Source of the DNA: Candidatus Poseidoniaceae archaeon
GTDB lineage: Archaea; Thermoplasmatota; Poseidoniia; Poseidoniales; Poseidoniaceae
Direction of reading: 5' to 3'
DNA length: 15,032 bases
NCBI GenBank assembly: GCA_013330925.1
Contig: DUHJ01000227.1
Coordinates: 1 to 15,032 of the forward strand
Part shown: positions 7,551 through 14,577 of the stretch, in pieces
How positions within the stretch are numbered: position 1 is the stretch's first letter
Layout: each line of letters starts with the position of its first letter
The notes under the pieces: generated by a model
What the model saw: the letters and a program-made list of their open reading frames with translations, nothing else
Database searches by the model: none
What the model was told of the DNA's origin: nothing
Program-made: the position numbers and the translations under genes

Positions 7551-8937
7551 CGCCTTCACCTCCCAAAAGGGTGCGAAGGACGTCCGTCATCGCCGTGATG
7601 ACCGCGTCGACCTCGGGATTTTCACCTTCGACAAGACCGCCAAAGTGGACTTGGCCTCCGGCCAATGAGCGATGACCACCCGCTTGACCGTCGGGGAATT
7701 GACCGGCCAACGTGTGCCCGAGGTGAAGGTCCGGGTTGCGTGTTCTCGCCGAGAGGATGACCCGACCTTGGCGTGGTCCGTACACGACGACCGTGTCCAC
7801 GCCCTCGGTCGCGAGGAGGAAATCCGCCACCTGCGACAATGCATCCCGGTTCGGCAGGTGGTGAAGAGGTGCAAGCAAGACGCCGCCTTCGAGCGTCATG
7901 GAGGCGAGGGCTTCCGCGAAGGCCGCGAGGGCGTCCTTCGAGCGGGGCGGTGCCTCGATTTGCCGCAGCAGGTCGTGGTCCACCCATGCGTTCAACCACG
8001 AGAGGGCGCGCAAGTCCGAAGGGCTCACGCCCCGGGAAAAGCCGAGCGTATCGGTTCGAATGCCGAAGGCAAGGGCCGTGGCCAGCACCGAATCCATCTC
8101 TGCGTCCAGCGCCGTCATCAGGCTGGCCACCAGTGAGGAGGTGGCCGAAAATTCGGGGTGGACGATGGCCACATCGGCTGCAGGCAGGTCACCGACCGCG
8201 TGGTGGTCAAGGATGATGTTGGGCACGTGGTCCTTGGGCAACACGTTGTTCGCCCCGGGCTGATGGAAGTCAACCGCCACCACCGCATCGGCCTCGGCCA
8301 GCACGTCGGCGATTTCCCATCCCATGATGAGCCGCGTGGTTTCGATGCCAAGCAAGTGCACCATGGCGCGGTTTTGGTGGTGCTCGATCAACCCGCCGTG
8401 GTAAATTCGTCCCGTCAAACCTCGATGTTCGACCAAGCGCTGGACGGCGAGCGCCGAAGCAAGCGCGTCCGGATCGGGGTTGTCGTGGCAGAAAATGGCA
8501 ATGTTGGACCCTTCTGCAAGAGAGGCGAAGTGAGCGTCGAGCACCGAGGCACCCGTGTGCCGTTCTTGAGCACGAACGCGGTCCTTCGCGGCAGAAAGCA
8601 GGAGGTCCTCGGGCCGCAGCGGGGTGGCCACCGCGGCCTCTCCTTCGGCATCGGGGCCGATGATAGGCACGCCCGGCCAGCGTGAATCCAGCGCCTCGAT
8701 GACGTGTTCTGCTTCGATTGGCGCAGCGTCGAGCACGACGATCAGGCTCGGATGACGGTTGGGTGTTGGAAGCGCGTCAACCGGCATGGGCTCGGGGAGG
8801 GCGACGACGTCGCATCCGTCTAATTCATCTCCGGCTTGAAGGCTGGTTGCCAAGGTCACCACGCACGTCGGACGTGAGCGCTTGCACCATGCAGCAAGAC
8901 GCGCGAGGGGGTCCCCTGCACCGATGAGGAGGTACAT
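7543..8937 (-). CDS. DHH-DHHA1 phosphoesterase with N-terminal TrkA-N-like domain
   Basis: The C-terminal two thirds is a DHH superfamily phosphoesterase, the group that includes RecJ, oligoribonuclease NrnA and cyclic-di-AMP phosphodiesterase GdpP. Metal-binding motifs are visible: HDNPDPDA (151-158), an AVDF aspartate (about 223), LDHH (243-246) and RTDT (294-297); the DHHA1 substrate loop is GGHRSLAGG (420-428). The N-terminal 110 residues start with YLLIGAGDPLA and look like a Rossmann domain of the TrkA-N (RCK) kind, although only the first glycine motif is clear. Such fusions occur in Euryarchaeota. No membrane segment is evident, so it is probably cytoplasmic. The likely activity is hydrolysis of short RNA or a cyclic dinucleotide, perhaps controlled by nucleotide binding at the N-terminus; the substrate cannot be told from sequence. 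Length is 464 residues. ATG 8937 has a GAGGTG site five bases upstream, 23 bases after the lemA stop. Confidence 0.9.
   Translation of the reverse strand: MYLLIGAGDPLARLAAWCKRSRPTCVVTLATSLQAGDELDGCDVVALPEPMPVDALPTPNRHPSLIVVLDAAPIEAEHVIEALDSRWPGVPIIGPDAEGEAAVATPLRPEDLLLSAAKDRVRAQERHTGASVLDAHFASLAEGSNIAIFCHDNPDPDALASALAVQRLVEHRGLTGRIYHGGLIEHHQNRAMVHLLGIETTRLIMGWEIADVLAEADAVVAVDFHQPGANNVLPKDHVPNIILDHHAVGDLPAADVAIVHPEFSATSSLVASLMTALDAEMDSVLATALAFGIRTDTLGFSRGVSPSDLRALSWLNAWVDHDLLRQIEAPPRSKDALAAFAEALASMTLEGGVLLAPLHHLPNRDALSQVADFLLATEGVDTVVVYGPRQGRVILSARTRNPDLHLGHTLAGQFPDGQAGGHRSLAGGQVHFGGLVEGENPEVDAVITAMTDVLRTLLGGEGDE
7557..7564 (-). promoter_or_regulatory. Ribosome binding site deciding the TraB-family start
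   Basis: The minus strand reads GGGAGGTG, ending six bases before ATG 7550. The alternative GTG at 7559 lies inside this site, so it is unlikely to be the start. The site sits within the last codons of the DHH gene. Confidence 0.75.
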
Positions 8938-8942
8938 CGAAG

Positions 8943-8950
8943 CACCTCAG
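8943..8950 (-). promoter_or_regulatory. Ribosome binding site of the DHH phosphoesterase gene
   Basis: The minus strand reads CTGAGGTG, ending five bases before ATG 8937 in the 23-base gap after lemA. It supports this start and reinitiation within a lemA-led transcript. Confidence 0.7.
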
Positions 8951-8960
8951 AAGTGAAACT

Positions 8961-9521
8961 TCAGAAGGAAACGGCCACGTTCTCGCGCTCGATGCCAACC
9001 ACTTCGAAGAGGGTGCGTTCCTCGCAGGACTTCACGCCGGCAACGATGTTGGTCGGGATGGTCTCAATGGCGGTGTTGAAGCTGGTCGCGCTCGCGTTGT
9101 AGAACTCGCGGCGGTCGGCGATTTGGTTCTCCAAGGCCGTGATCTGATTCTGAAGGTTGAGGAAGTTCGTGTCCGCCTTCAATTCGGGGTATTGCTCAGC
9201 GACCATGTTGATACGAGGCATCAAGCCGGAGAGCATCCCTTCAGCGGAAGCCACACCAGCCACGTCGCCTTGGGCAAGCGCTCCTGCAGCGGCTTGACGG
9301 GCCACGGCGAATTGTTCGAAGATTTCACGCTCGTGGGTGGCGTATCCCTTCACGGTGTTCACCAAGTTGGGGATCATGTCGTAGCGTTGCTTGAGCAACA
9401 CGTCGATGTTGGACCAGGCTTGGTCCACGTTCTTCTCCAGACGAACCAAGCGGTTCCAGGTGGTCACAAACCAAATCAACAGAACGGCAGCAAGAATGCC
9501 TCCAATGATGAGCTCCATCAT
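8961..9521 (-). CDS. lemA: LemA family membrane-anchored protein
   Basis: LemA proteins are small membrane-anchored helical-bundle proteins of unknown molecular function, found mainly in bacteria and in some archaea. The 186-residue protein has one N-terminal membrane segment (about 4-21) followed by the family signature WNRLVRLEKNVDQAWSNID (about 23-41) and LLKQRYDMIPNLVNTVKGY (about 43-61), then long helices including EREIFEQF, LMPRINMVAEQYPELKA and LQNQITALENQIADRREFYN, ending in ERENVAVSF. Length and layout are typical. ATG 9521 is used; a second ATG follows at 9518. There is no Shine-Dalgarno site, but a TATA-like octamer is centred 25.5 bases upstream, pointing to a leaderless transcript. 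In bacteria lemA is often next to an M48 peptidase or TPM-domain gene; here it leads a unit with a DHH phosphoesterase and a TraB-family protein. Confidence 0.95.
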   Translation of the reverse strand: MMELIIGGILAAVLLIWFVTTWNRLVRLEKNVDQAWSNIDVLLKQRYDMIPNLVNTVKGYATHEREIFEQFAVARQAAAGALAQGDVAGVASAEGMLSGLMPRINMVAEQYPELKADTNFLNLQNQITALENQIADRREFYNASATSFNTAIETIPTNIVAGVKSCEERTLFEVVGIERENVAVSF

Positions 9522-9542
9522 GCTTCAGCGTCGCGTCCATGC

Positions 9543-9550
9543 CTTATGAA
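9543..9550 (-). promoter_or_regulatory. Probable TATA-like promoter element of lemA
   Basis: The minus strand reads TTCATAAG, centred 25.5 bases upstream of the lemA ATG, in the 45-base gap after the TauE/SafE stop codon. It is the same octamer, in the same orientation and at the same distance from the start codon, as the element ahead of the membrane gene at 5474. The repeated match raises confidence that it is a real archaeal promoter core and that lemA starts its own transcript. Confidence 0.55.
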
Positions 9551-9566
9551 AGGATTGACGGCCCTT

Positions 9567-10346
9567 TCACACACGCCCAACAAGGTCAATTGCGTAACGG
9601 ACCGCGATGATGCAAAGCAGGACGAGGAACACCCTCAGGATGACCACGTCAGGCAACCGAAGACCGACGCGTGCTCCGAGGATTGCGCCCAACATCGCGC
9701 AGGCCGGAAGCAGGACGAGCACCCAAACCTCAGGCCAATTCTCGGCATGAAGGCCAGCGTGCACGAGGATGGCCACCGGGACGACCAACACCATCAGACC
9801 AAGGCTGGTCCCGATGGCGCGACGGGACGGAAGACCGCCGAACTGATTGAGCACGGGGATGTAGATGGCCCCTGCCCCGATGGCCAACACGGCACTGGCG
9901 CCACCGCCAAAGCCTGCACCGACGCGAAGGGGCACTGGACGGAGGTCTCCCCCGTCCTTTTCGTTGACGCCATGCTGCAAACGACGCCCAACTTTGACGC
10001 AAGCCCAGACGACGAGCGTCAACGCGAGGGCCTTGAACACAGGATCGAGCGCATCTCCGAGAAGGTGAACGATGACGGCCCCTGCAATCGCCCCGAGCAT
10101 GGCAAAGGGTGCCAAGCGTCGAACCGATGAAACGTCGATGAGCCCCTCGCGATGGTGGACGGCACCCGAACCAAGGGAGACGCTGAAGGTCAACAGGAGA
10201 GACACGACGAGGGTGGCCGTGTCCAAGGGCCAACCTGCAAAGTAGTGAAGGATGGGGACAAACAACAGCCCTCCGCCCAAACCGAGGGGTGCAAACATGA
10301 ACGCCGTCAGGAGGACGGCGAGGAGCACCACGAGAAGGGCGTCCAC
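9567..10346 (-). CDS. TauE/SafE family permease (sulfite/sulfonate-type exporter)
   Basis: TauE/SafE proteins are membrane carriers linked in various organisms to export or uptake of sulfite, sulfoacetate and other organic anions; the substrate here is unknown. The 259-residue protein is almost wholly hydrophobic, with about eight membrane segments in two related halves. Each half starts with a glycine-rich helix: GLGGGLLFVPIL near residues 21-32 and IGAGAIYIPVL near 155-165, the internal repeat typical of the family. A polar loop with GVNEKDGGD separates the halves. GTG 10346 is chosen because it is eight bases after the thiolase stop and is preceded by a GGTGGGG site; the longer open frame to 10403 would add an Arg/His-rich stretch overlapping thiolase codons. 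It is the last gene of the YjbQ-thioesterase-thiolase group. Confidence 0.88.
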   Translation of the reverse strand: MDALLVVLLAVLLTAFMFAPLGLGGGLLFVPILHYFAGWPLDTATLVVSLLLTFSVSLGSGAVHHREGLIDVSSVRRLAPFAMLGAIAGAVIVHLLGDALDPVFKALALTLVVWACVKVGRRLQHGVNEKDGGDLRPVPLRVGAGFGGGASAVLAIGAGAIYIPVLNQFGGLPSRRAIGTSLGLMVLVVPVAILVHAGLHAENWPEVWVLVLLPACAMLGAILGARVGLRLPDVVILRVFLVLLCIIAVRYAIDLVGRV

Positions 10347-10354
10347 GTCCCCAC

Positions 10355-11575
10355 CTACATGGCCTCGATGACCATGGCGATGCCTTGACCGCCGCCAATG
10401 CAAGCCGTGGCCACACCGTACCGGCCGCCTGAGCGGCGCAATTCATGCGCCAAGGTGAGCACCAACCGCGTTCCGGTGGCGGCGAGCGGATGCCCAAGAC
10501 CGACGGCGCCTCCGTTGACGTTGACCTTCTCGACGTCGATACCGAGGTCCTTGATGCAGGCCACGGCCTGCCCTGCGAAGGCTTCGTTGATCTCCCAGCG
10601 GTCGATGTCGTCCACGGTCAGGCCAGCCTTTTCCAAGGCCTTTCGGCTTGAAGGAACCGGTCCGTAGGCCATGATGGCAGGTTCAAGCCCAACGATGCCC
10701 CAACTGACGATTCGTGCCAAAGGCGCATCTCCGTCGGCTTTGGCCTTTGATGCGGATTTGATGACGACCGCCGCTGCACCGTCCACCACGCCAGAGGCGT
10801 TGCCGGCCGTGACCAAGGATTCAGGGCCAAAGGCAGGTCGGAGACCGCTCAACGACTCAAGGGTCGTGCCACGCACAACGTGATCTTCGTCGGCGTGGGT
10901 GACGACCACGTCACCACGACGGGAGGAAATGGTCACGGGCACGATCTCCTGTTCGAAGAGGCCTGCATCGATGGACGCTTCCGTGCGGCCGTGCGACAGC
11001 GCAGCGAAAGCATCCACTTCCTCCCTCGTGACGCCCTTGCGCTTGCAGAGTTCATCGGAGGTTTGTGCCATGAAGAGGCCACAGGTCATGTCCTGGAGGT
11101 TCGTCATCATGTAATCCTCCACGGGCGGTGACCGGCCAAGGCTCCAGCCGTCACGGGCGCCGCGCAGGACATGGGGGGCCTGCGAGAGGTTCTCCATGCC
11201 ACCTGAGACCACCACTTCTGCTTCTTCGAGCATGATCATCTGCGCACCCGTCACGATGGATTGGACGCCAGATCCACAGATGCGGGACAGGGTCAACATC
11301 GGCACTTCTTGCGGAAGACCGGCTTTGAGGCCAGCATGCCGGGCACCGTAGATGGATTGGGAACAGGTCTGGAGCGCGTAGCCCATCACAACATGGTCCA
11401 CGGCATCCGGTGAGGTGCCGGTCTTCTCCAGCGCCCCTCGAATGGCCGTGGCCCCGAGGTCTTGTGCGCTCACGGCCTTCAGTCGGCCGCCGGGTGCACC
11501 GTCACCACGCTTTCCACCGACCCATTCGCAGAAGGGGGTACGTGCTCCACCCACAATGACAACGTCTTCGACCAT
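10355..11575 (-). CDS. Thiolase II (acetyl-CoA C-acyltransferase / acetyltransferase)
   Basis: The 406-residue protein is a complete thiolase. The nucleophile Cys100 lies in LSRICGSGVQS; NEAF (330-333), GHPLAATGTR with His362 (361-370) and the second active-site Cys392 in ACIGGGQG complete the set. It carries out reversible Claisen condensation of acyl-CoAs. The intact NEAF and GHP motifs place it with bacterial-type thiolases of fatty acid oxidation or acetoacetyl-CoA formation, rather than with the archaeal mevalonate thiolases that sit beside a DUF35 gene; no such partner is present. Chain-length preference cannot be read from sequence. It lies 23 bases after a thioesterase gene and 8 bases before a TauE/SafE permease, which suggests shared acyl-CoA work and cotranscription. 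ATG 11575 begins the conserved VVIVGGARTPF strand; a GAGGT just before it is closer than usual for a ribosome binding site. Confidence 0.95.
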   Translation of the reverse strand: MVEDVVIVGGARTPFCEWVGGKRGDGAPGGRLKAVSAQDLGATAIRGALEKTGTSPDAVDHVVMGYALQTCSQSIYGARHAGLKAGLPQEVPMLTLSRICGSGVQSIVTGAQMIMLEEAEVVVSGGMENLSQAPHVLRGARDGWSLGRSPPVEDYMMTNLQDMTCGLFMAQTSDELCKRKGVTREEVDAFAALSHGRTEASIDAGLFEQEIVPVTISSRRGDVVVTHADEDHVVRGTTLESLSGLRPAFGPESLVTAGNASGVVDGAAAVVIKSASKAKADGDAPLARIVSWGIVGLEPAIMAYGPVPSSRKALEKAGLTVDDIDRWEINEAFAGQAVACIKDLGIDVEKVNVNGGAVGLGHPLAATGTRLVLTLAHELRRSGGRYGVATACIGGGQGIAMVIEAM

Positions 11576-11598
11576 GACCTCAGGGGGTCAGAGACCGC

Positions 11599-12483
11599 TC
11601 AAGAACCCTCGCCCGAGCGGTACCTGAACTCGATGTCCGCCCTCGCATTCAACGATGCAGGGTCAAACCACAAGTCGAGGACGAGGCCTTCGTCGCCCCA
11701 CCGATGCCGCCACGTTGGGCCACCGTCGGGCAATGGACCAACGCGGAGGCTTCGTGCACCTTCCTCAACGGGAACGGTGATCGTGGGTCGTTCTTGACGG
11801 TGAAGTTCGAGGGTGAGGCCACCTCTGGCATCACGCCGGTAGGTGCAGCGGTCTTCGTGGGCGAGGGCCCCGTCGGGGGCGAAGACCCGCTCATGCAGCG
11901 TCAGTGCGTGCACGTCGTCCACCAACACGGTGTCGTGCTCATTTCCGCGCGTCAGGCTCACCTCCAGCGTGCTGGTCATGCCGGATTGGCCGGTGTGGTG
12001 CCAAACGCCTTCTCCGTGAAATCCTTCGTTGGCGGAAGCGATCACGTTGCGAAAGAAGGCGTCCGCCTTCCGCAACGACATCGAAGGGGGGCGAGCGTCC
12101 CAGATGGCCCATGTGCCGACGGCTGAGGCGATGACGCGTTCACCGGCACGAACCTCGCCTGCCAAGTGCGCAACGTGCCGACCGCGTCGGACGACGCGCC
12201 CGGTGGCTTGCAAGCGCTCGCCTTCTCGGGCGGCGTCGAGGAAACTCGTGGTCAACTGCGTGGTCGCGCACCACGAGGACAGGGGGAGCGTGGACACCAA
12301 GGCTCCGCCCAACGCCGCATCCAACAGCACCGTCATCAGACCACCATGTGCGGCTCCGCCTTTGTTGAGGTGGTCCGGGGTCACGGTGACCTCAAGGCAT
12401 GTGTGTCCCGGAGACCAAGCCGTCCGCTCAATGCCCAGCGCAAGGGACATGCCGGTGGGTTCCGGAGCCGGGGAGAGCGTCAT
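11599..12483 (-). CDS. PaaI-like hotdog thioesterase fused to an unrecognised C-terminal domain
   Basis: Residues about 12-130 form a hotdog-fold thioesterase of the PaaI/YigI type: LNKGGAAHGGLMTVLLDAALGG (residues 39-60) has the HGG...D catalytic region, followed by TSFLDAAREGERLQATGRVV and a strand pair ending in VIASAVGTWAIW. Such enzymes hydrolyse acyl-CoA, often aromatic or medium-chain. The remaining 160 residues (about 135-294) are unusual for the family. They are rich in Trp, His, Arg and acidic residues, look mostly beta-stranded, and begin with a DAFFRNVIASANEGFHGEGVW-like helix then strand pattern; I recognise no domain there. The total of 294 residues is about twice that of a PaaI protein. 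ATG 12483 overlaps the YjbQ stop as ATGA, and GGAGTG lies nearby upstream, so translation is probably coupled. The adjacent thiolase suggests acyl-CoA metabolism. Confidence 0.82.
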   Translation of the reverse strand: MTLSPAPEPTGMSLALGIERTAWSPGHTCLEVTVTPDHLNKGGAAHGGLMTVLLDAALGGALVSTLPLSSWCATTQLTTSFLDAAREGERLQATGRVVRRGRHVAHLAGEVRAGERVIASAVGTWAIWDARPPSMSLRKADAFFRNVIASANEGFHGEGVWHHTGQSGMTSTLEVSLTRGNEHDTVLVDDVHALTLHERVFAPDGALAHEDRCTYRRDARGGLTLELHRQERPTITVPVEEGARSLRVGPLPDGGPTWRHRWGDEGLVLDLWFDPASLNARADIEFRYRSGEGS

Positions 12484-12947
12484 TCGGGCATCACTCCGAC
12501 GACCTTGACCAAGATTCGCTTGTTGCGCCGCCCGTCGAACTCGGCGTAGTGGATTTGCTCCCACGTGCCGAGGTGAAGTCGCCCATCCCGAACCGGCATG
12601 GTCACTTGTTGGCCAAGCAACTGCCGTTTCAGATGCGCGTCGCCGTTGTCCTCACCTGTCCGATGGTGGAGGTATTCCGCACCGTCCGGGCCGTCCGGTC
12701 CACCTGAAGGGGCGGTTCGTTCAAGCCAATCCATCAGGTCTTGATGCAAACCGTATTCCAGGTCGTTCACGTAGATGGACGCCGTGATGTGCATGGGGTT
12801 GACCAACACCAGCCCATCAACGATGCCGCTCTCACGCACGATGCGTTCGACCTCAGATGTGAGGCAGATGATCTCGTACCGTTGATTTGTGCGGATGGTC
12901 AATTCTTCAACGTACGTGGCGGCAGTGCCGGTCACAAGGATGCCCAT
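12480..12947 (-). CDS. YjbQ/UPF0047 family protein
   Basis: This 155-residue protein belongs to the YjbQ (UPF0047) family, widespread small proteins whose E. coli member has been linked to a weak thiamin phosphate synthase activity; the native role is not settled. Family features seen are PMHITASIYVNDLE (51-64), EYLHHRTGEDNGDAHLKRQL (91-110) and the C-terminal PVRDGRLHLGTWEQIHYAEFD (118-138), with a constellation of conserved histidines (His53, His94, His95, His105, His125) that in known structures surround a metal or anion site. A short Gly/Pro/Asp-rich insertion lies near 80-90. ATG 12947 is used; an AAGGGA upstream is a weak ribosome binding site. The gene overlaps the thioesterase start by four bases (ATGA) and lies 36 bases after the upstream membrane protein gene. 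Confidence 0.9.
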   Translation of the reverse strand: MGILVTGTAATYVEELTIRTNQRYEIICLTSEVERIVRESGIVDGLVLVNPMHITASIYVNDLEYGLHQDLMDWLERTAPSGGPDGPDGAEYLHHRTGEDNGDAHLKRQLLGQQVTMPVRDGRLHLGTWEQIHYAEFDGRRNKRILVKVVGVMPE

Positions 12948-12983
12948 GGGCGTCCCTTGCGAAGGCGCGCCATAGGCGTATGC

Positions 12984-13613
12984 TCACTGTGCGTTGCTTG
13001 GGAACAACGAGGAATCGTCCAAACCGTTGTTGGAAACCATCAGAGGGATCGCCACCATCAGACCGCAGAAACCTGATCCCAAGATGGACGTGATGATCGT
13101 CGCTCCCATGCCGAATCCGGAATCGCTGAATTCAGGGTACATGAAAGCGACAATCAGGCCAAGCACAAAGCTGACACCGATCATGAGGAGGCCCAAGTGA
13201 ACCCCACGGCGCTGATATTGCATCGTCCAGATGCCACCCTGCAAGGTACCGGCTGAGGTCACCAAGCCGATGAGACCGGTCAGCATCATGTATTGGCCAA
13301 AACCAGCGGGATCAAACCCAAGGGCATCAGGGTCTTGACTGGCCACCTCGCCAAGAAGGGATTCGAAAAACGAACCACCGAGCAAACCGGCCAGAGATCC
13401 AAGGAGGCCAAAGGCCGCGTAAATGATAATCAAAATGCCCATCACTTTCGCAGCACCGCTGGGCGGTTGAACGAAAATCATCTGACCTTGGGCTTGGAAT
13501 GGATCGGTCATCGCCACACCTTGAGGCATGACGGTACCGGAGAGGTCAGGCGTCGCTTGTTCATCGGACCACTTTGGGGGCTCCATGGAATGTGTTTCCG
13601 CCCCCTGCGCCAT
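12984..13613 (-). CDS. Unrecognised four-helix membrane protein
   Basis: I do not recognise a family. From ATG 13613 the protein has 209 residues: a polar N-terminus of about 55 residues rich in Pro, Gln and acidic residues, then hydrophobic segments at about 56-82, 107-131, 143-162 and 171-194, and a short polar tail. The loop after the first helix (FFESLLGEVASQDPDALGFDPAGF) is acidic and probably outside the membrane, by the positive-inside rule, since YQRRG lies between helices 2 and 3. The start is uncertain. ATG 13586 would give 200 residues starting MEPPKW and has a TTCATGGC box about 26 bases upstream, resembling the TATA-like octamers elsewhere in the window. It is divergent from the NAD kinase gene and may be cotranscribed with yjbQ. 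Confidence 0.7.
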   Translation of the reverse strand: MAQGAETHSMEPPKWSDEQATPDLSGTVMPQGVAMTDPFQAQGQMIFVQPPSGAAKVMGILIIIYAAFGLLGSLAGLLGGSFFESLLGEVASQDPDALGFDPAGFGQYMMLTGLIGLVTSAGTLQGGIWTMQYQRRGVHLGLLMIGVSFVLGLIVAFMYPEFSDSGFGMGATIITSILGSGFCGLMVAIPLMVSNNGLDDSSLFPSNAQ

Positions 13614-13672
13614 GAAGGTTGCCAACCGAGGCTTCAAGCGCAGGGCGCTTGTGATATGGATCGGGGAGCGCC

Positions 13673-14545
13673 ATGCAGGTCCTGCTGGTCTACAAGAAAA
13701 CCCACGAGCCGGTCCATGACCAAGCCCTTGGACGCGTGCAAGAAGCGTTGAAGACGCACGGTCAAGCACTGACGGTGACCCTCAGGCCCCGCGAATTGGT
13801 GAAGCAATCGGATTTCTTGGGTCGGGACCTCGTCATCGTGCTCGGTGGAGACGGGACGCTGACCAGCATCTCCCACAACATCGATGATGCGACCTTGGTG
13901 ATGGGGGTCAACTCACATCCGAGGGAAGACGATCCTGAAGGCAGCGTTGGGTTCTACATGGACAGCGACGTGGACACCTTTCCTGAGGACCTCAAGGCGG
14001 TTCTCGAAGGCACCGCCATCGTGAACCGGCTCCCGAGGTTGCAAGCCGTCATCGAAACGACCTCCGGCAACCGGTTCACCACCGACCCGGCCCTCAACGA
14101 CTTGCTCATCGCGAACACCCATCAGTATGCTCCGAGCAAGTACCGCCTGTCGAGAGGCGCTGAGGACACCGTCCAAAGCTCGAGCGGGCTGTTGTTCGCC
14201 ACATGGTTTGGCCAACACGCGTGGCTGACGCACGCCGCCCCAAGCGAGGCCTTTGCAGCATGCAAGGCTCAAGCGCAACCCGAACAGGTCGGCGACCACT
14301 GTTTCATCCTCGCACGCGACCTGCCTTTGGAGCAACGTGAAGCCGAGCCGTGGGCACACATGGCCTGGTCCTCGGAAAGCACGGTGCTGGTCAGCGACAT
14401 GCATCGTGGCTACGTCGTGCCCGATGGATGGGATGAGGTGCACTTCAACCGCGGCGCGACGATCACCGTCAACGCACGTGGGCCTCCGCTCAATCTCCTG
14501 ACCTTCCGGCACACCATGCTGGAGAAAGTGACCGCGCTCGGGTGA
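13673..14545 (+). CDS. Divergent NAD kinase, NADK2-like
   Basis: NAD kinases phosphorylate NAD to NADP with ATP or polyphosphate. The 290-residue protein begins with the strand MQVLLVYKK and has the diagnostic GGDGT (58-62) in DLVIVLGGDGTLTS, then VMGVNSHP (76-83), a GSVGFYM segment (90-96) and ALNDLLIAN (140-148), the counterpart of the NE/ND motif that binds the ribose. The segment SSSGLLFATWFGQHAW (169-184) aligns by position with the SSGL..(C/S)TxTGS.AW loop of mitochondrial-type NADK2 proteins, but reads TWFGQ where TGTGS or TPTGS is expected. The second half is otherwise beta-rich as in the family, ending with NLLTFRHTMLEKV. ATG 13673 has GGAG four bases upstream; an in-frame stop 19 bases earlier excludes a longer start. 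The 3' end converges on the 16S gene. NAD kinase activity is likely but not certain. Confidence 0.82.
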   Translation: MQVLLVYKKTHEPVHDQALGRVQEALKTHGQALTVTLRPRELVKQSDFLGRDLVIVLGGDGTLTSISHNIDDATLVMGVNSHPREDDPEGSVGFYMDSDVDTFPEDLKAVLEGTAIVNRLPRLQAVIETTSGNRFTTDPALNDLLIANTHQYAPSKYRLSRGAEDTVQSSSGLLFATWFGQHAWLTHAAPSEAFAACKAQAQPEQVGDHCFILARDLPLEQREAEPWAHMAWSSESTVLVSDMHRGYVVPDGWDEVHFNRGATITVNARGPPLNLLTFRHTMLEKVTALG

Positions 14546-14577
14546 ACACCAAGCGCATCAGGCCCGGTTCAAAGGCC

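Noticed and set aside
9123..10130. A 335-codon open frame on the plus strand, rich in His, Asp and Gln
   Set aside because: It spans lemA and the TauE/SafE gene in antisense. The unusual composition is what antisense of membrane-protein codons gives, and no domain is recognisable.
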